Shown here in pieces: positions 8,712 through 17,491 of a stretch of 64,000 nucleotides of DNA. Every line of letters starts with the position of its first letter. Position 1 is the stretch's first letter. Origin of the DNA: Gammaproteobacteria bacterium (GTDB lineage: Bacteria > Pseudomonadota > Gammaproteobacteria > Xanthomonadales > Wenzhouxiangellaceae); contig JAHJQV010000004.1 of NCBI GenBank assembly GCA_018819105.1, forward strand, positions 62,001-126,000, in the 5' to 3' direction. Made by a program: the position numbers and the translations under genes. The notes below the pieces were generated by a model that worked only from the letters and a program-made list of their open reading frames with translations, was not told the origin of the DNA and searched no databases.

Positions 8712-11700
8712 ATGTTGTCGCCTTATCTGGTTCTGCTCGCCGGTCTGATCTGGCTGGGTCTGCTGTTTGCCGTGGCGCTGTGGGGCGAGCGTCGCTTTCA
8801 CCTGCTGCATCGGCACTGGCACTGGATCTATGCACTGTCGCTGGCGGTGTACTGCACCAGCTGGACCTTTTACGGCACCGTTACCCAGGCAGCGCGCTCG
8901 GGCTGGCCGGTGCCTCCGACCTTCATCGGCACCATTCTTTTGTATCTGTTCGGGCTGGAGCTGCTGCGCCGGCTGATCAGCCTGGCACGCGCCCAGCACA
9001 GCTCCTCGCTGGCCGATCTGATCGCCACACGGCTGGGCAAGGATGCGCGGCTGGCGGCGGTGGTCACGGCTGTTGCGGTGTTCGGCATGCTGCCCTACAT
9101 GGCGCTGCAGCTGAAGGCGGTGGCGATGAGCTACAGCATGCTGACGCGCTCGGATGGCGTGCTGGCGGCACCCTGGCAGGACAGTGCGCTGTACGTGGCG
9201 CTGGGCATGGCGGTGTTTGCCATGCTGTTCGGAACCCGCCGCGCTGCCGCCACTGAGCACAACCATGGCCTGGTGCTGGCGATGGCATTCGAGTCGCTGC
9301 TGAAGCTTGCCGTGATGCTGTTGCTCGGTGCCTTTGTGGCCTTTGGCCTGCCCCCGCTGGCGGACATTGCGGCACCGCTCAACCATGACAGCAGCGGGTT
9401 TCTGCCGCTGATCGTGCTCGGTGTGCTGGCCATGTTCACGCTGCCGCATCAGTTTCATGTCGGCGTGGTCGAGTGCCGCGACGCACAGCATCTGCGCACT
9501 GCACGCTGGCTGTTTCCGCTGTACATGCTGCTGATCGCCCTGCCGCTGCTGCCGCTGGCGCGGGCCGGCAGCGCCATGTTTGCCGGTCAGCCGGTGCCGT
9601 CGGATCTTTATGTGCTGGCGTTGCCGTTGGCACAGGGACATGAGACACTGGCCCTGCTCGCTTTTCTCGGCGGCCTGAGTGCCGCGACCGGCATGATCAT
9701 ACTGGCCACGCTGGCACTCGGTGTCATGATCGGCAACCACTGGCTGGCACCGTTGCTGGTGCGCACCACCTGGGCCAACCAGAGCGGCAGCGACCTGCGT
9801 GGACTGGTGCTGGCACAGCGCCGTCTCGCCATCCTTGTTTTGCTGCTGCTGGCCTGGCTGTACAGTCGGGCGCTGGCCGGCAACGATGCCCTGGCCGACA
9901 TCGGCGCGGTGTCGTTTTCCGCACTGGCCACATTGGCCCCGGCGCTGGCCTATGCCATCTGGCGACCGCACACCTCGGCCACCGCCGTGCTCATCGGTTT
10001 GCTGGCTGCGGCGCTGATCTGGTGCTGGATTCTGCTGCTACCGATGTTGGCCGGCAGTGACGGCGCACAGTGGCAGTGGCTGCAGCAGGGGCCATGGCAG
10101 ATCGGCTGGCTGGCGCCGGAGCAGATGCTGGGACTGGGCAACTGGAGCCGGGTCGGTCGCGCCGTGCTGTTGAGTCTGACCTGCGGGGTCATGCTGCCGC
10201 TGCTGCTGGACTGGGTCATCGAGCGTCGCGGTGGGCAACTTGTCAGCAACGAGAGCCGGCCGCTGCGCGCACCGGTGCTGCGCAAACTCGCGGCGCGGTT
10301 TCTGCCGGCGGAGCAGCTCAGCAGCCTGTTCGTCAATGCCAGTGCCGCGCACATCGAGGAGCAGGTGGAAACGGCACTGGCGCAGATTCTCGGTGCTGCC
10401 TCGGCGCGGCTGTTGCTGAAAACAGCGCGCGACCGTCACGACAAGCTGGATGAGGTGGTGGAACTGGTGGATGAAACCTCCGCCGCACTGCGCTTCAACC
10501 AGCAGTTGCTGGAAGCGGCGCTGGAGAACATGAGTCAGGGCATCAGCGTGGTCAACAGCGACCTGCAACTGATGGCCTGGAACCGCCGTTACGCAGAAAT
10601 GTTCGGCTTTCCCGATGACTTGCTTCAAATTGGCCGACCGATCATCGATCTGCAGCGCTGGGCCATTGAGCACGGCTTTGCCGGCCGCATCGAGGAGGAC
10701 ATCGAGGCCATGTTGCAGCGCCGTCTGCGGCATATGCGTGCCGGCACCGGCAACGTCGTTGAACGCCATTTCCCGGACGGCAGCATGGTGGAGATACGCG
10801 GCAACCCCATGCCCGCCGGCGGCTATGTGGCCACTTTTACCGACGTCACCGAATTTCGCCGCAGCGAACAGCGGCTGAAAGACCTGGCCGGGTCACTGGA
10901 GCGACGGGTGTCCGAACGCACCGCCGAACTGAGTTCGGCAAAAAGCGAGGCCGAGCGCGCCAACCGCGCCAAGAGCCGATTTCTTGCCGCCATCAGCCAT
11001 GATGTGTTCCAGCCACTGGGGGCCGCACAACTGTTCACCCACAATCTGGCCCAGCAACTGGAAAACACCGCGCAGATCGATACCGTGCGGCACATCCACA
11101 GCGCCCTGCAATCGATGGAGAATCTGCTCGGCAGCTGTCTGGATCTGTCGAAGCTGGAATCCGGACGCCTGCAGCCGGTGCTGGAAGAGTTTGCACTGGC
11201 GGAACTGCTGGATGGCCTGGTGCTGGAGTACACCGCGCTGGCGCGCGAGAAAGGCCTGCGGCTGCGCCATGTGCCGACCAGACTGTGGGTGCGCAGCGAC
11301 CGCCAGTTGCTGCGCCGCATTTTGCAGAACTATCTGGCCAATGCCATCCGCTACACCGCCAGCGGCGAGGTGTTGCTGGGTTGCCGCCGCCACGGCGATG
11401 CGGTCAGTGTGCAGGTAGTGGACACCGGGCCGGGCATCGCGCCGGAAGACCAGACGCTGGTGTTTGACGAGTTTCAGCGCTTGCCACACGGCAAGAACAG
11501 CGCAGAGGGACTGGGGCTGGGGCTGGCGATTGTGCGCGGCATCGCCGAGTTGCTGGGCTATCCGCTGCAGTTCCGCTCGACACCCGATGCCGGCACCCTG
11601 TTTGGTGTGCAGGTTCCGCTGGCACAGCCCGGCCAGACCGACACGACAGCCAGCGCCGACCAGCCGGCCTTGCAGCTGCGTGTCCTGTGTGTGGACGACG

Positions 11701-12071
11701 ATGCCGCCACGCTGCAGTCATCCAGCGAGCTGCTGCAAAGCTGGGGCTGTCACACCATGACCGCAGATGGCTGGCACAGCGCCCTGCAGCAGCTAAGTGC
11801 GTTTCAGCCGCAACTGCTGCTGGTGGATTATCATCTGGACAGCACCCAGCGAGATGCCACGCAGCTGCGCAGTGGCCTGGATCTGATTGCCCTGATGCGC
11901 AAACTGCTGGATCGTGACGTTCCGGCAATCATGCTCACCGGAGACCGCAGCGACAGCATCCGCACGGCCGTCGCCGCCGCCGGCGTGCAGTATCTGAACA
12001 AACCGCTGCGCCCGATGGCCCTGCGCGCCATGCTGCAGCAAGCACAATGGCAGCAGCCCCGCACAGAATAA
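8712..12071 (+). CDS. crbS: Hybrid sensor kinase with SSS-transporter-like membrane domain, CrbS-like
   Basis: 1119 residues. Residues ~1-510 are a sodium/solute-symporter-like module of ~13 membrane helices (begins PYLVLLAGLIWLG; AVYCTSWTFYGTV). A linker resembling the STAC region follows at ~540-610, a PAS_7-like domain at ~600-725 (MSQGISVVNSDLQLMAWNRR), a coiled coil, then the kinase: His763 in AISHDVFQPL, N box in LANAIRYT, G boxes DTGPGIAP and GLGLGLAIV. A C-terminal receiver (~990-1110) has DDD near its start and Asp1039 in LLLVDYHLD. This order is that of CrbS/MxtR-type kinases, which partner a LuxR-type regulator to switch on acetate use. The partner-type gene is at 3720. The phosphorelay from internal receiver to CrbR is inferred. 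Confidence 0.88.
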   Translation: MLSPYLVLLAGLIWLGLLFAVALWGERRFHLLHRHWHWIYALSLAVYCTSWTFYGTVTQAARSGWPVPPTFIGTILLYLFGLELLRRLISLARAQHSSSLADLIATRLGKDARLAAVVTAVAVFGMLPYMALQLKAVAMSYSMLTRSDGVLAAPWQDSALYVALGMAVFAMLFGTRRAAATEHNHGLVLAMAFESLLKLAVMLLLGAFVAFGLPPLADIAAPLNHDSSGFLPLIVLGVLAMFTLPHQFHVGVVECRDAQHLRTARWLFPLYMLLIALPLLPLARAGSAMFAGQPVPSDLYVLALPLAQGHETLALLAFLGGLSAATGMIILATLALGVMIGNHWLAPLLVRTTWANQSGSDLRGLVLAQRRLAILVLLLLAWLYSRALAGNDALADIGAVSFSALATLAPALAYAIWRPHTSATAVLIGLLAAALIWCWILLLPMLAGSDGAQWQWLQQGPWQIGWLAPEQMLGLGNWSRVGRAVLLSLTCGVMLPLLLDWVIERRGGQLVSNESRPLRAPVLRKLAARFLPAEQLSSLFVNASAAHIEEQVETALAQILGAASARLLLKTARDRHDKLDEVVELVDETSAALRFNQQLLEAALENMSQGISVVNSDLQLMAWNRRYAEMFGFPDDLLQIGRPIIDLQRWAIEHGFAGRIEEDIEAMLQRRLRHMRAGTGNVVERHFPDGSMVEIRGNPMPAGGYVATFTDVTEFRRSEQRLKDLAGSLERRVSERTAELSSAKSEAERANRAKSRFLAAISHDVFQPLGAAQLFTHNLAQQLENTAQIDTVRHIHSALQSMENLLGSCLDLSKLESGRLQPVLEEFALAELLDGLVLEYTALAREKGLRLRHVPTRLWVRSDRQLLRRILQNYLANAIRYTASGEVLLGCRRHGDAVSVQVVDTGPGIAPEDQTLVFDEFQRLPHGKNSAEGLGLGLAIVRGIAELLGYPLQFRSTPDAGTLFGVQVPLAQPGQTDTTASADQPALQLRVLCVDDDAATLQSSSELLQSWGCHTMTADGWHSALQQLSAFQPQLLLVDYHLDSTQRDATQLRSGLDLIALMRKLLDRDVPAIMLTGDRSDSIRTAVAAAGVQYLNKPLRPMALRAMLQQAQWQQPRTE

Positions 12072-12110
12072 CCTGAGCAGACTGACCCACAAGCCATCAC
12101 TGCCGGTGAT

Positions 12111-14012
12111 TTACTCCGGCACACTCAGACTGCCATCAGCAAACACAATCCCGTCCGCGCCCGGATCCGCGCTGAAACCTGGCGCAGACATCGCTGTGCC
12201 GGGCTGCTGCCTGACCACCTGGCTGGGTGGCAGCTCGGCTGCTGTGCGCAGATGCGCCCAGGCCTGCTCCAGCGCAGCGAGAAAATACGGGTGGATGGCA
12301 ACGATGTGCGCGCGCATGCCGGGCACACCGAGCAGGGCATCGAAATGCTGCGCGTGCTCAATTTCATAGTAGCGCAGCTTGCCGCCCTGCTGCAGCGCCG
12401 CCGCCACATAAGGACGCGAACTGTGATTGACCGCGATCAGCGCATCGGCACGGCCGTGCACGATCAAGACGGGAATGTCGGCGATGCGAGCGCTGGCACG
12501 GGTGGCGGCAATCGATTCTCGCAGTCTGGCATCTGCGTTCTGCCACAGGTCTCGCCAGCAGCGCGTGCTGGCAACCACCTGGTCCGCGCCGGCCAGCTTG
12601 CTGTCGCGGCCATCGACGAGCTCGATCCCGGCCGTGGGGGCGATGCCGCTGCTGCTGGCAAACCACAGCCCACGCTCTCCGCGCGTGGATGCACGCACCT
12701 GCCCGGTCTCGTCAACCACCGCATAGCCCACTCCGCATACCGGCACGCTGGCATCGTAACGACTGTAGGCCTGGGCATAGCCGGCATTGATCGCCGGCCA
12801 CAGGCCCAGTGCAATGTTGACCATGCCCAGTTCACGCGCGGCAGCGGTCAGTTGCAAGGCATCCAGCCTGGCAGCAGCAGCGGCGGGTGCGTCGGCACCA
12901 TCAGGCAGCAGGTCGGCCGCCTGCAGGGCCGTACAGTGCTGCTGCAACAGACCCTGTTGCATAACCCGCAGCAGGCCGAACGGCGACTCAGCGCTGACAT
13001 CATGCAGCACCGCACAGGGCTGATACAGCCCCAGTTGCGTGGCATAGGCATACATGGGCAAAACCTGATCTGCAGCGATGCGCTGGCTGCCACTGCTTAG
13101 CGTTACCGCTGCCGCGGGCGGATAAATGTTGGGTTCGGCGGCGACCACGGCATCAATCAGGCGCTGCCGGTCCTGCTCGGCGGCCCGTAGCACCGCCGCA
13201 CCACCGTTGGAGATGCCGGCAGCGATGGTCAGCGGCCTGGGCATGGCGGGGTAACGCTGCCGCAATGTCGAGATGGCGAACCTCGCAGCATCAAGCACCA
13301 TCACGCCCCAGTGCGCTTCCGGGTTGTCGCCGCTGTGGGCATGCTTGATGGCCACCCGCTGTGCTGCAGCCAGGCGATCGCCGCTTGCTGGCAAATAGCC
13401 GTGCACGTTGTTACTGGCAGCCGTCACCGGGGTACCATCCAGTGCAATGCCTTCGCCGCTGGCAAAATCAAAGAAACCGGTGCCGGCACCCTTGTCGGTG
13501 TACACCACCGCGCAAGCGCGCAGCAATGCCCAGTCACCGGTGACCGCAGCGGCACCATAGACACCGCGCGACCCGGACGCGGCGCTGACCACCAGACAGG
13601 GTTGTGCGGGATCAAAGCTGTCCGGCAGCTGCAGCGCCACGGCGTGCGGATACTGCAGCAGAGGTGACTGACGCCAGGCCAGGATTTCTGTGCCCGGCAC
13701 TGCGCGCAATGGGCCGTGCCAATCGCCAAAACCACTGCCGCTGACATCCTGCAGCGCACGGTAGTTGTTGTAGATGGCCAGCCGCCGCAGCTGCAGCGGA
13801 TCGGGCTGCTCGGGCGCATCCACTGCCGGTGCCGACCCCTGTATGCCGGCCACTCCGAGACCGCTGCTGACCAGGTCATCAATGCTTCGCTCGATCTGCT
13901 GCACCGTGCGAAACGCGCCCGACGCAGCATCAGCCGGCCTGGTCTGGATCTGTTGGCAGGCGCTGAGGCTCAGCAGCACAGCCAGTGACATGATGATTGT
14001 TGTGGACTGCAT
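12111..14012 (-). CDS. D-(-)-3-hydroxybutyrate oligomer hydrolase, lipoprotein form
   Basis: 633 residues from the ATG at 14012, which begins a lipoprotein signal (SLAVLLSLSAC, Cys19 as the lipidation site); an in-frame start 26 codons upstream would spoil it. No Asp follows Cys19, so outer-membrane anchoring is likely. The body matches the 3HB-oligomer hydrolase family (EC 3.1.1.22): IYNNYRALQDVS near the N-terminus, a GSRGVYGAAAVTGDWALL block, and the nucleophile serine in AAGISNGGAA. Length and order suit the family. It cleaves oligomers released from poly(3-hydroxybutyrate) to monomers, here apparently outside the cytoplasm. It is divergent from bdhA, 152 bp apart, sharing a promoter with a palindromic motif. 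Confidence 0.88.
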   Translation of the reverse strand: MQSTTIIMSLAVLLSLSACQQIQTRPADAASGAFRTVQQIERSIDDLVSSGLGVAGIQGSAPAVDAPEQPDPLQLRRLAIYNNYRALQDVSGSGFGDWHGPLRAVPGTEILAWRQSPLLQYPHAVALQLPDSFDPAQPCLVVSAASGSRGVYGAAAVTGDWALLRACAVVYTDKGAGTGFFDFASGEGIALDGTPVTAASNNVHGYLPASGDRLAAAQRVAIKHAHSGDNPEAHWGVMVLDAARFAISTLRQRYPAMPRPLTIAAGISNGGAAVLRAAEQDRQRLIDAVVAAEPNIYPPAAAVTLSSGSQRIAADQVLPMYAYATQLGLYQPCAVLHDVSAESPFGLLRVMQQGLLQQHCTALQAADLLPDGADAPAAAAARLDALQLTAAARELGMVNIALGLWPAINAGYAQAYSRYDASVPVCGVGYAVVDETGQVRASTRGERGLWFASSSGIAPTAGIELVDGRDSKLAGADQVVASTRCWRDLWQNADARLRESIAATRASARIADIPVLIVHGRADALIAVNHSSRPYVAAALQQGGKLRYYEIEHAQHFDALLGVPGMRAHIVAIHPYFLAALEQAWAHLRTAAELPPSQVVRQQPGTAMSAPGFSADPGADGIVFADGSLSVPE

Positions 14013-14090
14013 GGTGGAACTGGCTGGCCTGGGTAGACTCCGTAAAACGTGGACAGTGCATCTTCCGGCATGGCAGCCCGCGGCCACCAT

Positions 14091-14103
14091 TGTACGAACG
14101 TAC
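14091..14103. promoter_or_regulatory. Operator candidate in the hydrolase-bdhA divergent promoter
   Basis: TGTACGAACGTAC lies 79 bp from the hydrolase start and 61 bp from the bdhA start. It matches TGTACCAAGGTAC upstream of the GntP permease at 11 of 13 positions, with the differences at symmetric C/G positions. Shared control of uptake and breakdown genes is inferred. Confidence 0.5.
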
Positions 14104-14164
14104 CACGACGCTGAAGCACAAGCTTGCTAAGATCGTCAGCACCATCACTGCACAGGCACCCAAC

Positions 14165-14932
14165 ATGCTCAAAACCGTGCCCCGCAAGATTCTCATCACC
14201 GGTGCTGCCAGCGGCATCGGTGCCGGCATGGCGCGGCTGCTGGCGGCCAGCGGTCATCACATTGTGGTCAGCGATCTGGACGCTGCGGCAGCACAGGCAA
14301 TGGCGCAGGAGATTGCCGCCGCCGGTGGAGCGGCGTCTGCGCTGGCGCTGGATGTCGGCGACCTGGCGGCCATTGCAGCTGCCGAGGCGTTGCAGCAGGT
14401 GGACGTACTGATCAACAACGCCGGCCTGCAGCATGTGTCAAGACTGGAACAGTTTCCCATGGAAAAATGGCAGTTGCTGGTGCAGGTCATGCTCACCGGG
14501 GTGGCCGCCCTGACCCAGCAGGTGCTGCCGGGAATGCGCGCGCGCGGTTTTGGCCGCATCATCAACATCGGTTCGGTGCATTCGCTGGTGGGCTCGCCCT
14601 ACAAAAGCGCCTATGTGGCCGCCAAACACGGCCTGATCGGTTTTGCCAGGGTAATGGCGCTGGAAACCGGCGACACCGACATCACGGTCAACACCATCTG
14701 TCCATCTTATGTGAAAACCGCGCTGGTGGAAAAACAGATCGCCGCCCAGGCCCGGGAGCACGGCATCAGCGAGCAGCAGGTGATCGACGAAATCATGCTC
14801 AAACCAATGCCCAAGGGCTGTTTCATCGACCACGATGAGCTCGCCGGCAGCGCCGAATTCCTCATCAGCCATGCCGCCCGCAACATCAGCGGCCAGACTC
14901 TGGTCATCGACGGCGGCTGGACGGCGCGCTGA
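14165..14932 (+). CDS. bdhA: 3-hydroxybutyrate dehydrogenase (short-chain dehydrogenase)
   Basis: 255 residues. Rossmann motif TGAASGIG at 13-20, NNAG at 84-87, catalytic Ser at ~137 (INIGSVHS), Tyr150 and Lys154 in the YxxxK of SAYVAAKHG. The C-terminal half has TICPSYVKTALVEKQI and the QQVIDEIMLKPMPKG stretch, typical of BdhA (EC 1.1.1.30), which oxidises D-3-hydroxybutyrate to acetoacetate with NAD. Length is that of the family. The ATG at 14165 directly precedes the fold; earlier in-frame starts run into the promoter. The divergent oligomer hydrolase makes its substrate, and the GntP permease may import it. Confidence 0.93.
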   Translation: MLKTVPRKILITGAASGIGAGMARLLAASGHHIVVSDLDAAAAQAMAQEIAAAGGAASALALDVGDLAAIAAAEALQQVDVLINNAGLQHVSRLEQFPMEKWQLLVQVMLTGVAALTQQVLPGMRARGFGRIINIGSVHSLVGSPYKSAYVAAKHGLIGFARVMALETGDTDITVNTICPSYVKTALVEKQIAAQAREHGISEQQVIDEIMLKPMPKGCFIDHDELAGSAEFLISHAARNISGQTLVIDGGWTAR

Positions 14933-15038
14933 ATCGACTCAGTGTCAGGGAAGCTCTGCAAAACTCTGCACCGGTGCGACGGCGTCCCATATGGATTTCG
15001 CACCGGCCATGCCGCGTATCTCTGCAAAGCTCAGCGAT

Positions 15039-16067
15039 TCAGTCGCGCGCGAGCAGCTGCAGTGCCGTGGCCAGCGCCTGCTCGCCCGGCACGGCCACAT
15101 CCGGCTGCACGCCGACCAGATCCAGCCGCGTGCCGTCAGGTGCGACATAATCGGCCACCGGCAGAAACAGCAGCAGATCGTCATCCACCGGCACGCGGTC
15201 GCCGCTGAGCATGGCACCGTCGGTAACCTCACCGACAATGGTCACGCCTTGTTGCTGCAGCAGATAGACGAACGGCTCGGCGGCGCTGCCGGTGTCGCCA
15301 TCGGTGAGGATCAGCAGTTTGCCATTAAACACCGGATCGTTGTGCGCCGGCAGCTCCAGTTGCAGGGCACCGTCACGCTGCAGCATGTCGGCGAACGCCT
15401 GCAGGTCGAGAGTTTGCAGTGCGGCGATGTTTTGCCGTTGCGCCTGATCGGGATAATCACCGTGTTGCATGAACCAGCGCCGGGTGAGGAAATAGCCGGC
15501 GTTGAGTGACTCCGAGCGCAGATAGCGGCTGAGCGCGACCACCGATGGAAACGAGCCGCCGGTGTTGCCGCGCAGATCGATGATCAGGGCAGACAGATTC
15601 TGCTGATGAATCTCCGCCAGCTGCGCCGACACCAGTTGCGGATCAAGATCAAACCGCGCCACCCGCAACACGCCGACACCGGCCGCTGGCTGGGTAAATG
15701 TCAGTTCGGGCTCAGCGGCCAGCGGCTGTGCAGCACTGCTGCTTGCTGCCTCAACCTTGCCGGACGGTTTGCGTGGCAGCAGATGAAAATGGGTAAACGG
15801 CAGTGCGTCGGCACGCCGATTGAAGTGTCTGACAAACTGCTCCAGGGGCAACGACAGCATCGCTTCACTGCGCAGCTCGGCGAGGAATGACCGCCATGCG
15901 GCAGTTTCCAGCCAGGCCGGATTGGGCAGCATCTGCTGGCTGATCTGCTCGATGATATCGATCTGCTGTTGCCGCTGCTGACGTAATTCTGAGTCTGTCC
16001 CGCTGATCACGCTGCCAGCGCACAGCAATAGGCCCAGGAACAATAGGGCTAGTGTGATCTTGAACAT
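15039..16067 (-). CDS. Exported S41-family (tail-specific) peptidase-like protein
   Basis: 342 residues with an N-terminal hydrophobic signal (LALLFLGLLLCAGSVISG; the Cys could be a lipidation site). The ATG at 16067 has GAGGA nearby. The S41 core is visible: LIIDLRGNTGGSFPSVVAL (substrate strand) and ILTDGDTGSAAEPFVYLL, where the Ser of SAAEPF is in the nucleophile position. The segment before the core (~1-130) has no PDZ domain that I recognise, so the enzyme is shorter than classical C-terminal processing proteases. It probably acts in the periplasm. Flanking genes are unrelated. The substrate is unknown. Confidence 0.85.
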   Translation of the reverse strand: MFKITLALLFLGLLLCAGSVISGTDSELRQQRQQQIDIIEQISQQMLPNPAWLETAAWRSFLAELRSEAMLSLPLEQFVRHFNRRADALPFTHFHLLPRKPSGKVEAASSSAAQPLAAEPELTFTQPAAGVGVLRVARFDLDPQLVSAQLAEIHQQNLSALIIDLRGNTGGSFPSVVALSRYLRSESLNAGYFLTRRWFMQHGDYPDQAQRQNIAALQTLDLQAFADMLQRDGALQLELPAHNDPVFNGKLLILTDGDTGSAAEPFVYLLQQQGVTIVGEVTDGAMLSGDRVPVDDDLLLFLPVADYVAPDGTRLDLVGVQPDVAVPGEQALATALQLLARD

Positions 16068-16158
16068 GTCGTCCTCGCTTGTGGGGAATCAGCAGCAGAT
16101 CATGTCAGCTGATTTTCTCGACGACCAGCATCGTGGGACGAATGTGCGAATTTTGTGA

Positions 16159-17064
16159 TCAGGATGTCAGTTTCTGATCCAGCGCTGAGGAATCCGGAGG
16201 TGTAAGCCGGCGCAGATCAAAGCGGGCAGATACCGGAATGGTAGTCTGCACGTGCTGCAACTGCAGGCGACGCCGGCGAGCATTGCCAGCGACACCCTGC
16301 ACCTGCGAAGGGTTGACCAGATAGGAGCGATGCACCCGCTGCAGTTGCGGCAGTTGCTGCTGCAATTCCACCAGCGTAAGTCGCAGCATGCGCTGTTTTA
16401 CCGTGCTGCCCTGAACATGGCAGAGGGTGACGTAGTTCTGCTGGGCCTGGGCGTAGAGCACATCGTCAACTGCCAGCCGCAGGCGTTCGTTGCGGTTGTG
16501 ACCGCACACACTGACCAGCCCGGTGCTTTCTGCCTGACGCAATGCCAGCGCGCGCAGGCGACGCTGTAGCAGCACGCCCGGCACCACCAGCAGCGGCAGA
16601 TACGGCAGGCCGATGCGCAGCATCCATATCAGCGCGTCGTCCCAGACCGGTTGCCGCGCATTGACCGCGTAAACGTTGTACAGATAACTGGACAACAGTA
16701 TCAGCAGCAACAGCAGCAACGTCGATTGCAGTGACTGCAGCATGGTCCAGTGACCATGTCTGCGCCGCGCCCGCCAGCGATTGAGTGCATGCACCAGCAG
16801 CATGGGCAGCAGAATGCAAAGCCCGTAGCCGCACAGGCGCAAGGTGCGCCATGGTGCCTGGTAACGATCGGTACCGGAAGGTTCCAGAAACACGATGATG
16901 AAGGCCAGCAGAGCACCGAGGGCAAGGCCATTGAGCAACGGCGCTCGCCAGCCCGGCAAAAACGCATACGGCTGCTGCCACCAGCCGCGCATGGCCGTTA
17001 TTGTTGACAGCGTTGTGACCGTCCTGAAACCAGCATTCTGGCTCGACAGGAATTGGCGCCACAT
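16159..17064 (-). CDS. LytTR-family transcriptional regulator with membrane N-terminus
   Basis: 301 residues. Residues ~35-170 hold four hydrophobic segments (GLALGALLAFIIVFLEPSG, LCILLPMLLVHAL, LLLLLLILLSSYLYNVY, IGLPYLPLLVVPGVLL). The last ~95 residues are a LytTR DNA-binding domain: VDDVLYAQAQQNYVTLCHV, LTLVELQQQLPQLQRVHRSY and the LVNPSQVQ loop. There is no receiver domain, so this is a membrane-bound one-component regulator. No Shine-Dalgarno is evident before the ATG at 17064, and a start further in (MRGWWQQ) is possible. The small stress-protein gene upstream ends 18 bp before it on the same strand, suggesting co-transcription. Confidence 0.85.
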   Translation of the reverse strand: MWRQFLSSQNAGFRTVTTLSTITAMRGWWQQPYAFLPGWRAPLLNGLALGALLAFIIVFLEPSGTDRYQAPWRTLRLCGYGLCILLPMLLVHALNRWRARRRHGHWTMLQSLQSTLLLLLLILLSSYLYNVYAVNARQPVWDDALIWMLRIGLPYLPLLVVPGVLLQRRLRALALRQAESTGLVSVCGHNRNERLRLAVDDVLYAQAQQNYVTLCHVQGSTVKQRMLRLTLVELQQQLPQLQRVHRSYLVNPSQVQGVAGNARRRRLQLQHVQTTIPVSARFDLRRLTPPDSSALDQKLTS

Positions 17065-17082
17065 GTCAGTCGCTGGCTGCGA

Positions 17083-17337
17083 TCAGCGACCTTTGCGCAT
17101 GACAAATCCAATGATCAGCAGCAGCAGCACGGCACCGACCACGGCGGTGACAATGCTGTTGATCAGGCCGGTGCCAACGGCGACGCCAAGTTGCGCGAAC
17201 AACCAGCCACCGATCACCGCGCCGACGATGCCGACGATGATGTTGACTACGATGCCCTGACCACCACCCTTGACGATCAGACCAGCCAGCCAGCCGGCGA
17301 TGCCGCCGACAATCAACCAGATCAGGATACCTTCCAT
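17083..17337 (-). CDS. GlsB/YeaQ/YmgE-family membrane protein
   Basis: 84 residues with three hydrophobic glycine-rich helices (IWLIVGGIAGWLAGLIVKG, IVGIVGAVIGGWLFAQ, VTAVVGAVLLLLIIGFVMRK). This is the transglycosylase-associated / GlsB family of small inner-membrane stress proteins, molecular role unknown. The ATG at 17337 follows GAGGTG at a suitable distance. It lies just upstream of the LytTR gene on the same strand. Confidence 0.88.
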   Translation of the reverse strand: MEGILIWLIVGGIAGWLAGLIVKGGGQGIVVNIIVGIVGAVIGGWLFAQLGVAVGTGLINSIVTAVVGAVLLLLIIGFVMRKGR

Positions 17338-17432
17338 AATGAACACCTCATGACTGTGAAAATTAATGTCGACACAGTATCGCACAGCCACGTGCACGAT
17401 TCATGTCAGACCTAAGACCATGTTGCGGATGA

Positions 17433-17461
17433 TTGACGGTCGAGCAGATTTGCTATATAAA
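17433..17461 (+). promoter_or_regulatory. Sigma-70-type promoter of the DUF2306/PadR unit
   Basis: TTGACG (17433-17438), 17 bp, TATAAA (17456-17461), with the ribosome site GGAG at 17480 and the ATG at 17492. CTAT-ATAA-ATAG, a short dyad, overlaps the -10 and continues into TTACATAGCTAG; it is a plausible operator for the PadR protein encoded second in the unit, but this is a guess. Confidence 0.5.
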
Positions 17462-17491
17462 TAGTTACATAGCTAGCTGGAGTGCATCATC

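Noticed and set aside
8712-12071. A plain sodium/proline symporter followed by a separate kinase
   Set aside because: The frame is continuous with a STAC-like linker and a PAS domain; a fused sensor is the known architecture.
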